NCBI GenBank assembly: GCA_965284565.1
Contig: OZ260100.1
Span: forward strand, 1,922,001-1,986,000
DNA length: 64,000 nt
Reading direction: 5' to 3'
Source of the DNA: BRH-c54 sp965284565
GTDB taxonomy: Bacteria; Bacteroidota; Bacteroidia; Flavobacteriales_E; Vicingaceae
The stretch's first letter is position 1, and every line of letters begins with the position of its first letter. Below, piece after piece: positions 1 through 6,801 of this stretch. Under the pieces are notes generated by a model. That model had not been told where the DNA came from and did not search any database. It saw nothing but the letters and a program-made list of their open reading frames with translations. The translations under genes and the position numbers were made by a program.

Positions 1-2
1 AA

Positions 3-836
3 ATACTGATTAATAATGCCATAGAAAAACCTATTGTGTTGGATGTTGGACTTAAATCTGATAACAAGCCTAAACCAATAGTTATTTTTACTCATGGATT
101 TAAAGGATTTAAGGATTGGGGACATTTTAATGATGTTATGGATTTTTTTATCACAAATGAATGTGCTTTTTTAAAGTTTAATTTTTCTCATAATGGAGGA
201 TCTGTTGAACAACCAATAGATTTCCCCGATTTAGAGGCATTTGGTAAAAACACAATTACTAAAGAACTGAATGATGTTTCACATGTATTAGATTGGATAT
301 ATAAAACAGAAGAACTTCCTAAAGAAGAATTAGATATTAATGACATTACTTTGATAGGACATAGTAGAGGAGGTGGAATTGCCATGCTGGCAGCTAGCAT
401 GGATGATAGGATAAAAAGAATAATTACATGGGCTGCTATAAGCGATTTTGAAAGTAGGTTGCCACCGGATCTATCCGAATGGAAATCTAAAGGAGTGGTT
501 TATATTGAAAACATGCGAACAAAACAACAAATGCCAATGTATTATTCTTTTGTTGAAGATTTGCTCAACAACAGAGTAAGTTATAAAATAGAAAATGCAA
601 TTAAGAAAGCTAATCAACCACATTTAATAATTCATGGAGATAAGGATTTAACAGTAAGTGTTGAAGAAGCTAAAGAGCTTAATGAGTGGAATGAAAATGC
701 TGATTTAAAAATAATTACTGGAACTAATCATACTTTTGATATTAGCCATCCTCATAAAGAAGAACAACTTTCTGAAGCTGCTAAAAAAGTCTTAACTTAT
801 TCATTAGCTTTTGTAAACAAAAAAATATTTATTTAA
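3..836 (+). CDS. alpha/beta hydrolase, 5' end outside window
   Basis: The reading frame is open from the first bases of the window, so the start lies upstream; the GTG at 36 is only an internal codon. The visible part has an alpha/beta hydrolase fold: an oxyanion-type HGFKGFKDWG motif, the nucleophile elbow GHSRGG with Ser at 363-365, an Asp candidate in HGDKDLTV and a terminal His in GTNHTF. It resembles dienelactone hydrolase or serine aminopeptidase-like esterases without clear substrate markers. No signal peptide can be judged because the N-terminus is missing. It is the last gene before the tRNA pair. The fold is sure, the substrate unknown. Confidence 0.8.
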   Translation: MLINNAIEKPIVLDVGLKSDNKPKPIVIFTHGFKGFKDWGHFNDVMDFFITNECAFLKFNFSHNGGSVEQPIDFPDLEAFGKNTITKELNDVSHVLDWIYKTEELPKEELDINDITLIGHSRGGGIAMLAASMDDRIKRIITWAAISDFESRLPPDLSEWKSKGVVYIENMRTKQQMPMYYSFVEDLLNNRVSYKIENAIKKANQPHLIIHGDKDLTVSVEEAKELNEWNENADLKIITGTNHTFDISHPHKEEQLSEAAKKVLTYSLAFVNKKIFI

Positions 837-850
837 TAGGATTAAAAATT

Positions 851-879
851 TTGTAGGAATAAAAAAATATCTATTTTTG
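851..879 (+). promoter_or_regulatory. promoter of the tRNA-Gly/tRNA-Leu unit
   Basis: A -33 TTG at 851-853 and a perfect -7 TATTTTTG (TAnnTTTG) at 872-879 are 18 bp apart, the arrangement used by the Bacteroidota primary sigma factor. The bases after it (GCATTCC, a T-run, GGGAT) closely match the promoter in front of rpsL at 45845-45874. Confidence 0.75.
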
Positions 880-926
880 CATTCCTTTTTTAAGGGATGT
901 TCTTTTAAGCATGTTAAAACAATTAA

Positions 927-999
<73 letters not shown>

Positions 1000-1014
1000 C
1001 ATTTAAAAATAGTT

Positions 1015-1098
1015 GCTTGAGTGGTGGAATTGGTAGACACGCAAGACTTAAAATCTTGTGCCCATTAGGGCGTGCGGGTTCAAGTCCCGCCTCGAGTA
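1015..1098 (+). tRNA. tRNA-Leu (anticodon UAA)
   Basis: This is a class II tRNA of 84 nt. The acceptor stem GCTTGAG/CTCGAGT contains two G-U pairs. The anticodon stem is CAAGA/TCTTG with loop CTTAAAA, giving anticodon TAA at 1049-1051. It has the longer variable arm typical of tRNA-Leu, and a T arm with GGTTCAAGTCC. CCA is not encoded. A strong terminator follows directly. Confidence 0.95.
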
Positions 1099-1099
1099 C

Positions 1100-1138
1100 A
1101 AAAAAAACCTTTTCAGAATTTCTGAAAAGGTTTTTTTT
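1100..1138. terminator. bidirectional intrinsic terminator
   Basis: A long inverted repeat (AACCTTTTCAGAA, 2-nt loop, then its complement) is flanked by an A-run on the left and a T-run on the right. It can end both the tRNA transcript on the plus strand and the csbD/Lmo0937-like transcript arriving on the minus strand. Confidence 0.9.
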
Positions 1139-1179
1139 GTTTTTGATAAATTTATTACCTCATTCATTTTAGTTAAGTT

Positions 1180-1332
1180 TCACTCACTACTTCTTTTAAT
1201 TAAAGTTAATAAAAATGATATTATGGCTATCACCAATAATATATGAATTATGTTTCCTGCACTATAAGCAAAAAAACCTACAAGCCAACCTATAACAAGG
1301 ATTACAGCTACGATATATAATAAACTTCTCAT
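1180..1332 (-). CDS. Lmo0937-like small membrane protein (50 aa)
   Basis: This short gene starts with ATG at 1332 and stops with TGA at 1180-1182. The 50-aa product begins MRSLLYIVAVILVIGW and is almost wholly hydrophobic: two membrane segments (about residues 4-21 and 28-45) with a short AYSAGN turn and the tail KRSSE. This pattern and the phrase IIHILLVIAIISFLL match the Lmo0937 family of small membrane proteins found near stress genes. It lies 49 bp downstream of csbD on the same strand, so it is probably in that operon, ended by the terminator at 1100-1138. Confidence 0.85.
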   Translation of the reverse strand: MRSLLYIVAVILVIGWLVGFFAYSAGNIIHILLVIAIISFLLTLIKRSSE

Positions 1333-1381
1333 GGTTTTTGTTTTTAATTAGTACTAATTTTTTAATTTACTTAAAGCCTTT

Positions 1382-1573
1382 TTAAAGCTTATTAATTACT
1401 TCTTTTATCTCTTCTTTTGCTTTACCCGTTTTTTCTTGAATTCTGCCAATCAATTCATCTTCTTTTCCTTCGGTATAAATAAGGTCATCATCTGTAAGTT
1501 CTCCATATTGTTGTTTTAACTTACCTTTAAGTTGTTTCCAGTTTCCTTTAATTTTATCTGTTGTTGCGCTCAT
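1382..1573 (-). CDS. CsbD family stress-response protein
   Basis: The small 63-aa hydrophilic protein has the CsbD signature: DKIKGNWKQLKGKLKQQYGELTDDD near the start, then an acidic/basic helix with GRIQEKTGKAKEEI. CsbD proteins are abundant under general stress in many bacteria, but their molecular role is unknown. It is the first gene of a two-gene unit with the Lmo0937-like gene. An FNR-like palindrome 83 bp upstream (1656-1669) and a -7-like element TACCTTTA (1604-1611, minus strand) suggest activator-dependent expression. Confidence 0.9.
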   Translation of the reverse strand: MSATTDKIKGNWKQLKGKLKQQYGELTDDDLIYTEGKEDELIGRIQEKTGKAKEEIKEVINKL

Positions 1574-1603
1574 AATATATAGTTTTAATGATTAATATTA
1601 CTG

Positions 1604-1669
1604 TAAAGGTAGTAAGTCTTGAGTTGAATAATATTGATGTATAATTAAACTAAAGTTGATTTTAATCAA
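1604..1669 (-). promoter_or_regulatory. csbD promoter with FNR-like box
   Basis: The palindrome TTGAT-TTTA-ATCAA lies at 1656-1669 and overlaps the stop codon of the exporter gene. A -7-like element TACCTTTA, read on the minus strand, lies at 1604-1611. They are separated by 44 bp. No TTG is present where -33 should be (19 bp upstream of the -7), as expected for an activator-dependent promoter. The same layout recurs at 3660-3726, 5620-5686 and 8071-8136. Confidence 0.65.
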
Positions 1670-2712
1670 GGTTTTTTATTAGCTTGATAGAAGGCATTAG
1701 ATTTAATATGTTTCATTATCATAATCATGATAGATGCACAGGGAAGTGCTATAATCATACCAACAATACCCCATATTTGTTCGCTAATTAATAAGATAAT
1801 TATTGCCACCAAAGGATTTAAATTTACTCTGTTTCCTACAATTTTTGGGGTTAAAAAATTTCCTTCAATAAATTGAATAGCAGAAAATAAAATAATAATG
1901 TATAATAAAGTAAGTGGGTCTCCCTGACTAAGGTAAGATACAAATAGTACAATGGTGCTGCCAAAAAGAATACCTATGTAAGGAATAATCTCAAAAAATG
2001 CTACCATAAACCCTAAAATAAATGCATAGGGAACGCCTAATAAGAATAATCCCGTACTATTTACTGTACCCAATATTAAAATGACTGTAAATACACCTTT
2101 TAGGTAATTTTGAACTAATGTAGAAATTTCGTTAATAACACGAGATGATTTTATTTTTATTAACTCAAACAACATCTGCATAAGTTTTTTGATGGCAGAC
2201 TTATAATACAACATTAGAAAAACGTATATAGGAATGAGGACAATATAAGTAACTAATCCACTTAAATTTTTAAAAAATGAAGTAATAGGACTTGTTTTAG
2301 CACCAGAGTTTAAAATTTTATCACTGTTTTCTTTTACCTCTTCAACAATATTAAAATTGGTTAAACCAAATGTGTTTTGTATTATATCTTCTAATTGATG
2401 AGTGAGAACCATTATTCTTTCACTAATATCTGGATAATCGTCATAAAAATTACTAAACTGTATAGCCATTATATAGAATAAACTGCCTATAAGTAATGAA
2501 AGTAAACTAATGAGTAATGTAACAGACCAAACTCGAGAACTGATTTTTTTTTGAATTTTGTTAAGTAGTGGGGATAAAGCTACACTGATAATAATGGACA
2601 ACATTAATGGAGCTAACACAATTTTAGACACCTTAACAATAAAGCCAAAAGCTATTAAGGATACTAATACGTAAAAGAAGTACTGAACATAGGTTAGTTT
2701 AAGTAGTCTCAT
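1666..2712 (-). CDS. AI-2E family transporter (PerM/UPF0118 type)
   Basis: The 348-aa protein has about eight membrane segments in the pattern of the AI-2E/PerM exporter family: two or three N-terminal helices (residues 8-80), a soluble stretch of about 80 residues with amphipathic helices, then helices ending in the conserved FFEIIPYIGILFGS and the LTPKIVGNRVNLNPL motif (around residues 240-300). The family includes quorum-signal and ion exporters; the substrate cannot be read here. It is the last gene of the ytxH-holin-like-unknown-exporter unit, 12 bp after its neighbour. Its stop codon overlaps the FNR-like box of the csbD promoter. Confidence 0.88.
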   Translation of the reverse strand: MRLLKLTYVQYFFYVLVSLIAFGFIVKVSKIVLAPLMLSIIISVALSPLLNKIQKKISSRVWSVTLLISLLSLLIGSLFYIMAIQFSNFYDDYPDISERIMVLTHQLEDIIQNTFGLTNFNIVEEVKENSDKILNSGAKTSPITSFFKNLSGLVTYIVLIPIYVFLMLYYKSAIKKLMQMLFELIKIKSSRVINEISTLVQNYLKGVFTVILILGTVNSTGLFLLGVPYAFILGFMVAFFEIIPYIGILFGSTIVLFVSYLSQGDPLTLLYIIILFSAIQFIEGNFLTPKIVGNRVNLNPLVAIIILLISEQIWGIVGMIIALPCASIMIMIMKHIKSNAFYQANKKP

Positions 2713-2724
2713 AACTATTTTTTA

Positions 2725-3012
2725 TCATTCATTTGTCATTTGTGATCGAAACTGCCTAACCATTGTTACTATTTGAGAAAAATTTCCAATTATATTTTGT
2801 GTTTTAATAATTAAATTAGCAATTGTTGGTGCTGTATCATTTGTTGATGAATCTGTAAAACCCAATATTTTCTTTATTGAGTCTGGTATTATTTTTAATA
2901 TAATTTCCTTTGGATTCAGTGTTCTTTCTACTTCGTACTTTAGTACCCGTTCTTGAACAGTAATTTTACTTTTCAAAAGTTCTTTTTCAATATGAAATTG
3001 TGTTTTTTTCAT
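2725..3012 (-). CDS. hypothetical protein in stress operon (95 aa)
   Basis: I do not recognise this protein. It is 95 aa, mostly charged helix at the start (EKELLKSKITVQERVLKYEVE), then IIPDSIKKILGF and a more hydrophobic C-terminal half (APTIANLIIKTQNIIGNF) that may lie on a membrane surface. There is no signal peptide and no cysteine. It sits between the YqjE/holin-like gene (16 bp upstream) and the exporter gene (12 bp downstream), so it is almost certainly co-transcribed. Analogous YqjD-YqjE-YqjK clusters carry a small third protein in this place, which is only a positional hint. Confidence 0.7.
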   Translation of the reverse strand: MKKTQFHIEKELLKSKITVQERVLKYEVERTLNPKEIILKIIPDSIKKILGFTDSSTNDTAPTIANLIIKTQNIIGNFSQIVTMVRQFRSQMTNE

Positions 3013-3028
3013 TGATCTCGAGTAAATT

Positions 3029-3349
3029 TTAAGAAGGAATATTTTTATCTAGGTAATCTCTAAAGAAAAAATTAATCATGGATTTCCTAAAAATGAAACC
3101 TACTATTGTAAACAATGCAAATAATAGCGATACGATACCAAACCCTTTATATAAATTACCTAATAGCTCACTTAAATATAAAGCAAGGGTCAGCCCTAAA
3201 AAAAGAACTAATACCAATACCATTAGCGTTAACAAAGCTCTTGCCATGAATCTTGCTCTTTTTTCAGCAAATATCTCCACAACTTCAAACTTATAGTACC
3301 TTACCTGCATTTCAAGATACTTCATTACTTCATTTTTTATCTGTTCCAT
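3029..3349 (-). CDS. phage holin family / YqjE-like membrane protein
   Basis: The 106-aa protein has a charged N-terminal helix (MEQIKNEVMKYLEMQVRYYKFEVVEIFAEKRA, given here only in outline), two adjacent membrane segments around residues 35-57 and 66-88, and a short basic tail. This is the layout of the holin superfamily III/YqjE group, which in non-phage settings accompanies YtxH/YqjD-like proteins as a stress-linked inner-membrane protein. It starts 20 bp after ytxH ends, in the same unit. Nothing phage-like is nearby, so lysis is an unlikely role. Confidence 0.75.
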   Translation of the reverse strand: MEQIKNEVMKYLEMQVRYYKFEVVEIFAEKRARFMARALLTLMVLVLVLFLGLTLALYLSELLGNLYKGFGIVSLLFALFTIVGFIFRKSMINFFFRDYLDKNIPS

Positions 3350-3369
3350 TTTAGGTCGGGTTTAGTTTT

Positions 3370-3621
3370 TTAAGCTTTTTCGGTGCTACTCAATTCTTCT
3401 TCCATTGCTGATAACTTTTCTTTCATAGCATCAATAGTTTCTGAAGCTGTATCACTTCCTTTTGCTAACATATCAGCGATTTGTGTTTTTAATTGATTAA
3501 TTTTATTAGCAAGGTCTTTACGTGTTTCTTTACCGCTTTTTGGGGCTAATAAAATTCCAGCTGTTGCTCCTAAAACTACTCCGCCTAAGGCAACTAATAA
3601 TATTTTACTTGTACTATTCAT
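3370..3621 (-). CDS. YtxH domain-containing protein
   Basis: The 83-aa protein starts with one membrane helix (KILLVALGGVVLGATAGILLAP), followed by the typical K-S-G-K-E-T-R basic motif after the membrane and a coiled-coil tail of about 50 residues. This is the YtxH family signature, a group of general-stress membrane-anchored coiled-coil proteins. It is the first gene of a four-gene unit running to the exporter. Two FNR-like boxes lie upstream at 3690-3703 and 3713-3726, with a -7-like TAACTTTA at 3660-3667. Confidence 0.88.
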   Translation of the reverse strand: MNSTSKILLVALGGVVLGATAGILLAPKSGKETRKDLANKINQLKTQIADMLAKGSDTASETIDAMKEKLSAMEEELSSTEKA

Positions 3622-3659
3622 AATTTTAAATTTTTAAGGTTAATAATAAATTGTTACGG

Positions 3660-3726
3660 TAAAGTTAAGCTTAAGCAATTGGTTTTATTTTGATAGAGGT
3701 CAAGCTTGGGTGTTGATGTTAATCAA
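3660..3726 (-). promoter_or_regulatory. ytxH operon promoter with two FNR-like boxes
   Basis: The distal box TTGAT-GTTA-ATCAA (3713-3726) is part of a longer perfect palindrome TGTTGAT-N4-ATCAACA (3711-3728). The proximal box TTGAT-AGAG-GTCAA (3690-3703) has one mismatch. On the minus strand a -7-like element TAACTTTA is at 3660-3667. The distal box lies 45 bp from the -7 and the proximal one 22 bp, so the two are 23 bp apart, about two helical turns. These correspond to class I (near -62) and class II (near -40) Crp/Fnr positions. No -33 TTG is present. Confidence 0.65.
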
Positions 3727-3801
3727 CATGCAAAAAAGCTTTGAAGTTTTTATGAAGACTATTACAATGGTTGCCAGTAAAATACCTTTTTAAGAAAAAA
3801 A

Positions 3802-4857
3802 TTAAAGTTCTTTGTCTATTTTTTTAGGTAAAGCTTTAATAAAAGCATTTTTTAAGGTGTTACCAATTGTTAACCACACATTTACTTTTGCTTTGTTTAC
3901 ATTTCCCGAAACGGGTGATTTAGTTGCAAAACTACTGTGTTTCTGATTTTCAAACACTTCAGAAACGACATCTAAAAAAAGTTGATATCCTTTATTGAAA
4001 ACGGATTTCTCTTTATCACTTCCTTTTTTTATAAGATTAAGATTAGTCATAATAGGTTTTACGTATCCATCATAGGCTCCATTATCCATTATCATTTCGC
4101 TATATAAGGAAAACAATCCTTCTTCAAAATCGAAATTAGCATAACTTTCAGTAAATGAATTTAGACTAGTTAAATTAGCATCTTCTAGTTTAAAATCGGC
4201 ATTAAAGTCGGGGATGGGTTTAAGGATGTTTACGTTGGCTGCAAAAATTAATTTACCTCCACCAATAGAAATACCTTGAGCATATATACTTGCTGGAAAT
4301 TTTTCTGTTTGGTTGATTACATTAGAAAGATTGGTAGCTTTTAAGTTAAAAGATTTTACATAAACATCTACTATAGGAGAATGGCTAAAATCTTTATAAT
4401 AAATTTGGGCATTATTAATAGTTACTAGGTTTAGGTTAACTTCAATAGGGGTAATATCTCTTAATGTTTGTACCCAATTATTTTCAATTCCTGTTTGGGC
4501 TTCTTGTCCTGTTGAATCAATAGCAAAATTAAGTATGGGTTCGTTAGCAATAATTTCACCAACAATTACTCCGTTCATTAGTGCTTTCCAATGTATGGAC
4601 AATTCAATTTCTTTTAGTTTAAGAAAAGGAACAGGAATATTAGATGCTTCTTTTTCAATGGATAAATTTTCTAATGTGAAAGCACCTCTCATTAAAGCTA
4701 CATTAAGGTTTTCAACATTTCCATAATAACCTTCCATATTCGAAAGTGCTTTGTTTACATATTTTAATAATATATACGGAAGAGCTAGTCTAACTACAAT
4801 GAGAAGCCCAATTAGTGATAAAATTATATTTCGTGTTTTTTTGCTAAAAAATTTCAT
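3802..4857 (-). CDS. DUF748 / AsmA-like envelope protein
   Basis: The 351-aa protein has one N-terminal membrane helix (residues 9-30, NIILSLIGLLIVVRLALPYILL) and a long beta-rich periplasmic part. It contains typical DUF748/AsmA phrases: ALMRGAFTLENLSIEK, LKLKEIELSIHWKALMNGVIVGEI and VNNAQIYYKDF-like segments. Proteins of this group form bridge-like or lipid-associated structures of the cell envelope; their exact job here is unknown. Its start is 2 bp after the baeRF-like gene ends, so the two form an operon driven by the promoter at 5620-5686. Confidence 0.8.
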   Translation of the reverse strand: MKFFSKKTRNIILSLIGLLIVVRLALPYILLKYVNKALSNMEGYYGNVENLNVALMRGAFTLENLSIEKEASNIPVPFLKLKEIELSIHWKALMNGVIVGEIIANEPILNFAIDSTGQEAQTGIENNWVQTLRDITPIEVNLNLVTINNAQIYYKDFSHSPIVDVYVKSFNLKATNLSNVINQTEKFPASIYAQGISIGGGKLIFAANVNILKPIPDFNADFKLEDANLTSLNSFTESYANFDFEEGLFSLYSEMIMDNGAYDGYVKPIMTNLNLIKKGSDKEKSVFNKGYQLFLDVVSEVFENQKHSSFATKSPVSGNVNKAKVNVWLTIGNTLKNAFIKALPKKIDKEL

Positions 4858-4859
4858 AA

Positions 4860-5591
4860 TTATGCTTGGTTAGCTCTCTTAAATTTATTTTTAATAATGG
4901 CTTGAATAGAAACACCTTTTGATGACATTTTATCGGGTTCTATTAAGCAAACCTTTCCTTTGTGTAAATAAGTTTGAAGAGCAGCTAGGTTTAACAAAGA
5001 CATATTTGTGTTTCCTTTTTTTTCATCTATCATAGTAGTTTTGTTGTCGTTATCATACACTCCATAGATTCCATTAGTGGAGGATACGTATAAAGTATCT
5101 ATTTTACCTTCAAATGCTAGTGGAATAATTTTTTCTACTCTATTTATAATAAGCTCTTCTTGTTTAAGATCTTGGGGTACCTCATTTTCTGCTGCTTTCT
5201 TAAATAATGGTAACAGATAAAAATTAGAAGTAATGTAGAGCTGGCTTTTAACATAAGTGCTTATCTTAAAGTGATATATACTGTTTTCATTAGCAAAAAT
5301 GACCAATGTTTTAGCATAAATCTTTCCCTCGTTGGTAAGCCATAAATCAGTTTTGTTTAAGAGTTGTTTAATGGGATTCAAATAGTTCCCTGCTTCATGT
5401 CCTTTAATGCTTTCATTTGCTAAAAGGGATGTTAATTGCTCTATCTGGGTTTTTAAATTCTCTTTACCATATGGTTCTTCTCCATTATGTTCTAAAGGGA
5501 TGTATAAAGAAATACAATAAAAGTTATTGTGTTTTGCTAGTTTTTCAAATTTTTCTTCAGGAATAAGAATATTTGTATTTAGCTTTTTCAT
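4860..5591 (-). CDS. compact baeRF-like (release-factor-related) protein
   Basis: The 243-aa protein resembles the bacterial baeRF family (homologues of archaeal/eukaryal release factor 1). Its N-terminal part reads CISLYIPLEHNGEE..NLKTQI and LLNKTDLWLTNEGKIYAKTLVIF, like the family's first domain. The C-terminal part reads KIDTLYVSSTNGIYGVYD and AALQTYLHKGKVCLIEPDKM, like the family's end. From memory, family members are about 350-380 aa, so 100 or more central residues are missing, with no sign of a frameshift. The gene heads an operon with the DUF748 gene. The FNR-like box at 5673-5686 lies 82 bp upstream. The family match is by eye and moderate. Confidence 0.6.
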   Translation of the reverse strand: MKKLNTNILIPEEKFEKLAKHNNFYCISLYIPLEHNGEEPYGKENLKTQIEQLTSLLANESIKGHEAGNYLNPIKQLLNKTDLWLTNEGKIYAKTLVIFANENSIYHFKISTYVKSQLYITSNFYLLPLFKKAAENEVPQDLKQEELIINRVEKIIPLAFEGKIDTLYVSSTNGIYGVYDNDNKTTMIDEKKGNTNMSLLNLAALQTYLHKGKVCLIEPDKMSSKGVSIQAIIKNKFKRANQA

Positions 5592-5619
5592 TAGGGATAT
5601 TTTTTGACTTTAAACATCC

Positions 5620-5686
5620 CAAAGTTCATTACTATAATTAAAAAAAAGATTGATTGCCTTTAACGGAAGGGATTGATTTAAATCAA
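5620..5686 (-). promoter_or_regulatory. promoter of baeRF-like/DUF748 operon with FNR-like box
   Basis: The palindrome TTGAT-TTAA-ATCAA (5673-5686) is perfect. The -7-like element on the minus strand is GAACTTTG (5620-5627), which departs from TAnnTTTG at its first base. The gap is 45 bp, as in the ytxH promoter and within 1 bp of the csbD and lipoprotein promoters. The box lies between this gene's start and the stop of the regulator gene (5691). No -33 TTG was found. Confidence 0.6.
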
Positions 5687-5690
5687 CTTC

Positions 5691-6740
5691 TTACCAAAGG
5701 AGATCCATTTTTTGGAGCTTTTCGCGGTCTTTCAGAATAATCTTTTTACCGTCTGTTTCTATAATGTTACTTTGTTTAAACTCTGTTATAGTGCGGGTTA
5801 AGGTTTCTTTTGTAGTGCCTGTTAGTTTTGCTAGGTCAGATCTTAATATAGAAATTTCGTCTTTATCACCTAACAACTCCTGAAGTTTTTTAGATACCCT
5901 TTTTTTAACAGAACTATATGCCATATGCATCAACTCTTCCTCTTTATTACTCAGGTTTTTAGAAATAAGAATGATAAATTTTTTGGCAACTTCTCTGTTT
6001 TGATAGATTAATGATAAAAAGTCATCTTTAGAAATTTTCAGGATTTTAGTACTTACAATAGCTTCTGCTATTTCATTATAAGTACGACCCTCAAAAATAG
6101 GCTGATACCCAAAAAAAGAGCCTTCATTAAATATAGCTGTTATATATTCTTTTCCTTCATCGTTGTAGCGGTATGTTTTTACCTGACCTCCTTCTATATA
6201 GTAAATAAAGTGAACGTGTTCGCCTTCTTTAAAAATAAGTTCTTTGGGAGAATAATTAAATTGATGTGCTTTTTGTGTTAAATCTTCTAAGGATAGAATT
6301 TTTTGAGCTTCGTTTAAAAAATCGTGTACACCTTGTTTATTGTTGTTGAATTCTTTTTTTAAGAGGTTGTGTTTTTTTAATCGACTTTCTATTGCTTTAA
6401 TCAATTCTGTACTATCAAATGGTTTAAATAAGTAATCGTCTGCACCTAGCTCCATGCCTTTTCTAAAATCGTCTTTTTCTGATTTAGCAGTTAAAAATAT
6501 AAAAGGAATAGAAGCTGTTTCAGGTTTCTGGCTTAATATGTATAATACTCCATATCCGTCTAATTCTGGCATCATTATATCGCAAATAATTAAGTCTGGT
6601 TTAAAGGATGCTGTTTTTTTAACACCTACCATTCCGTTTTCAGCAACTTCTACTTCATACCCAGTTAATGTTATTAACTCAGCTATGTTTTCTCTCATTA
6701 CCTGGTCGTCTTCTATTAATAATATCTTTTTCATTTTCAC
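5691..6740 (-). CDS. response regulator: receiver domain fused to Crp/Fnr module
   Basis: The 349-aa protein joins three parts. Residues 4-122 are a receiver domain with acidic pocket E10-D11-D12, phospho-acceptor D54 (IICDIMMPE) and K106 (FKPFD). Residues about 160-260 are a cNMP-binding-like beta-roll (ELIFKEGEHVHFIYYIEGG). Residues about 270-345 are a Crp-type winged helix-turn-helix. The recognition helix TKETLTR (310-316) keeps E312 and R316 and has T315 where FNR has Ser, the residues that read TTGAT. The beta-roll lacks the usual cyclic-nucleotide Arg motif, and the protein has no iron-sulfur Cys cluster, so phosphorylation is the probable input. It lies 61 bp downstream of the kinase gene and is the likely reader of the four FNR-like promoters. 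Confidence 0.9.
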   Translation of the reverse strand: MKMKKILLIEDDQVMRENIAELITLTGYEVEVAENGMVGVKKTASFKPDLIICDIMMPELDGYGVLYILSQKPETASIPFIFLTAKSEKDDFRKGMELGADDYLFKPFDSTELIKAIESRLKKHNLLKKEFNNNKQGVHDFLNEAQKILSLEDLTQKAHQFNYSPKELIFKEGEHVHFIYYIEGGQVKTYRYNDEGKEYITAIFNEGSFFGYQPIFEGRTYNEIAEAIVSTKILKISKDDFLSLIYQNREVAKKFIILISKNLSNKEEELMHMAYSSVKKRVSKKLQELLGDKDEISILRSDLAKLTGTTKETLTRTITEFKQSNIIETDGKKIILKDREKLQKMDLLW

Positions 6741-6801
6741 AATATATTAACCTAAATATGCTTTTTATTTATTTTTAGTAAATTATTTTATTCTGATACT
6801 G

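Noticed and set aside
36..38. GTG as start of the alpha/beta hydrolase gene
   Set aside because: The frame is open upstream to the window edge and encodes a plausible continuation, so the GTG is an internal Val codon.
1058..1246. Plus-strand open frame across the tRNA-Leu end and terminator
   Set aside because: It overlaps a tRNA, a terminator and the opposite-strand Lmo0937-like gene, and its product has no sensible composition.
1631..1645. Second FNR-like box TTGAT-GTAT-AATTA near csbD
   Set aside because: The right half does not match ATCAA, and TTGAT alone is common in this AT-rich DNA.
3029..3349. Phage lysis role for the holin-like gene
   Set aside because: It sits in a stress operon with ytxH and an exporter, and no lysin or phage genes are near.
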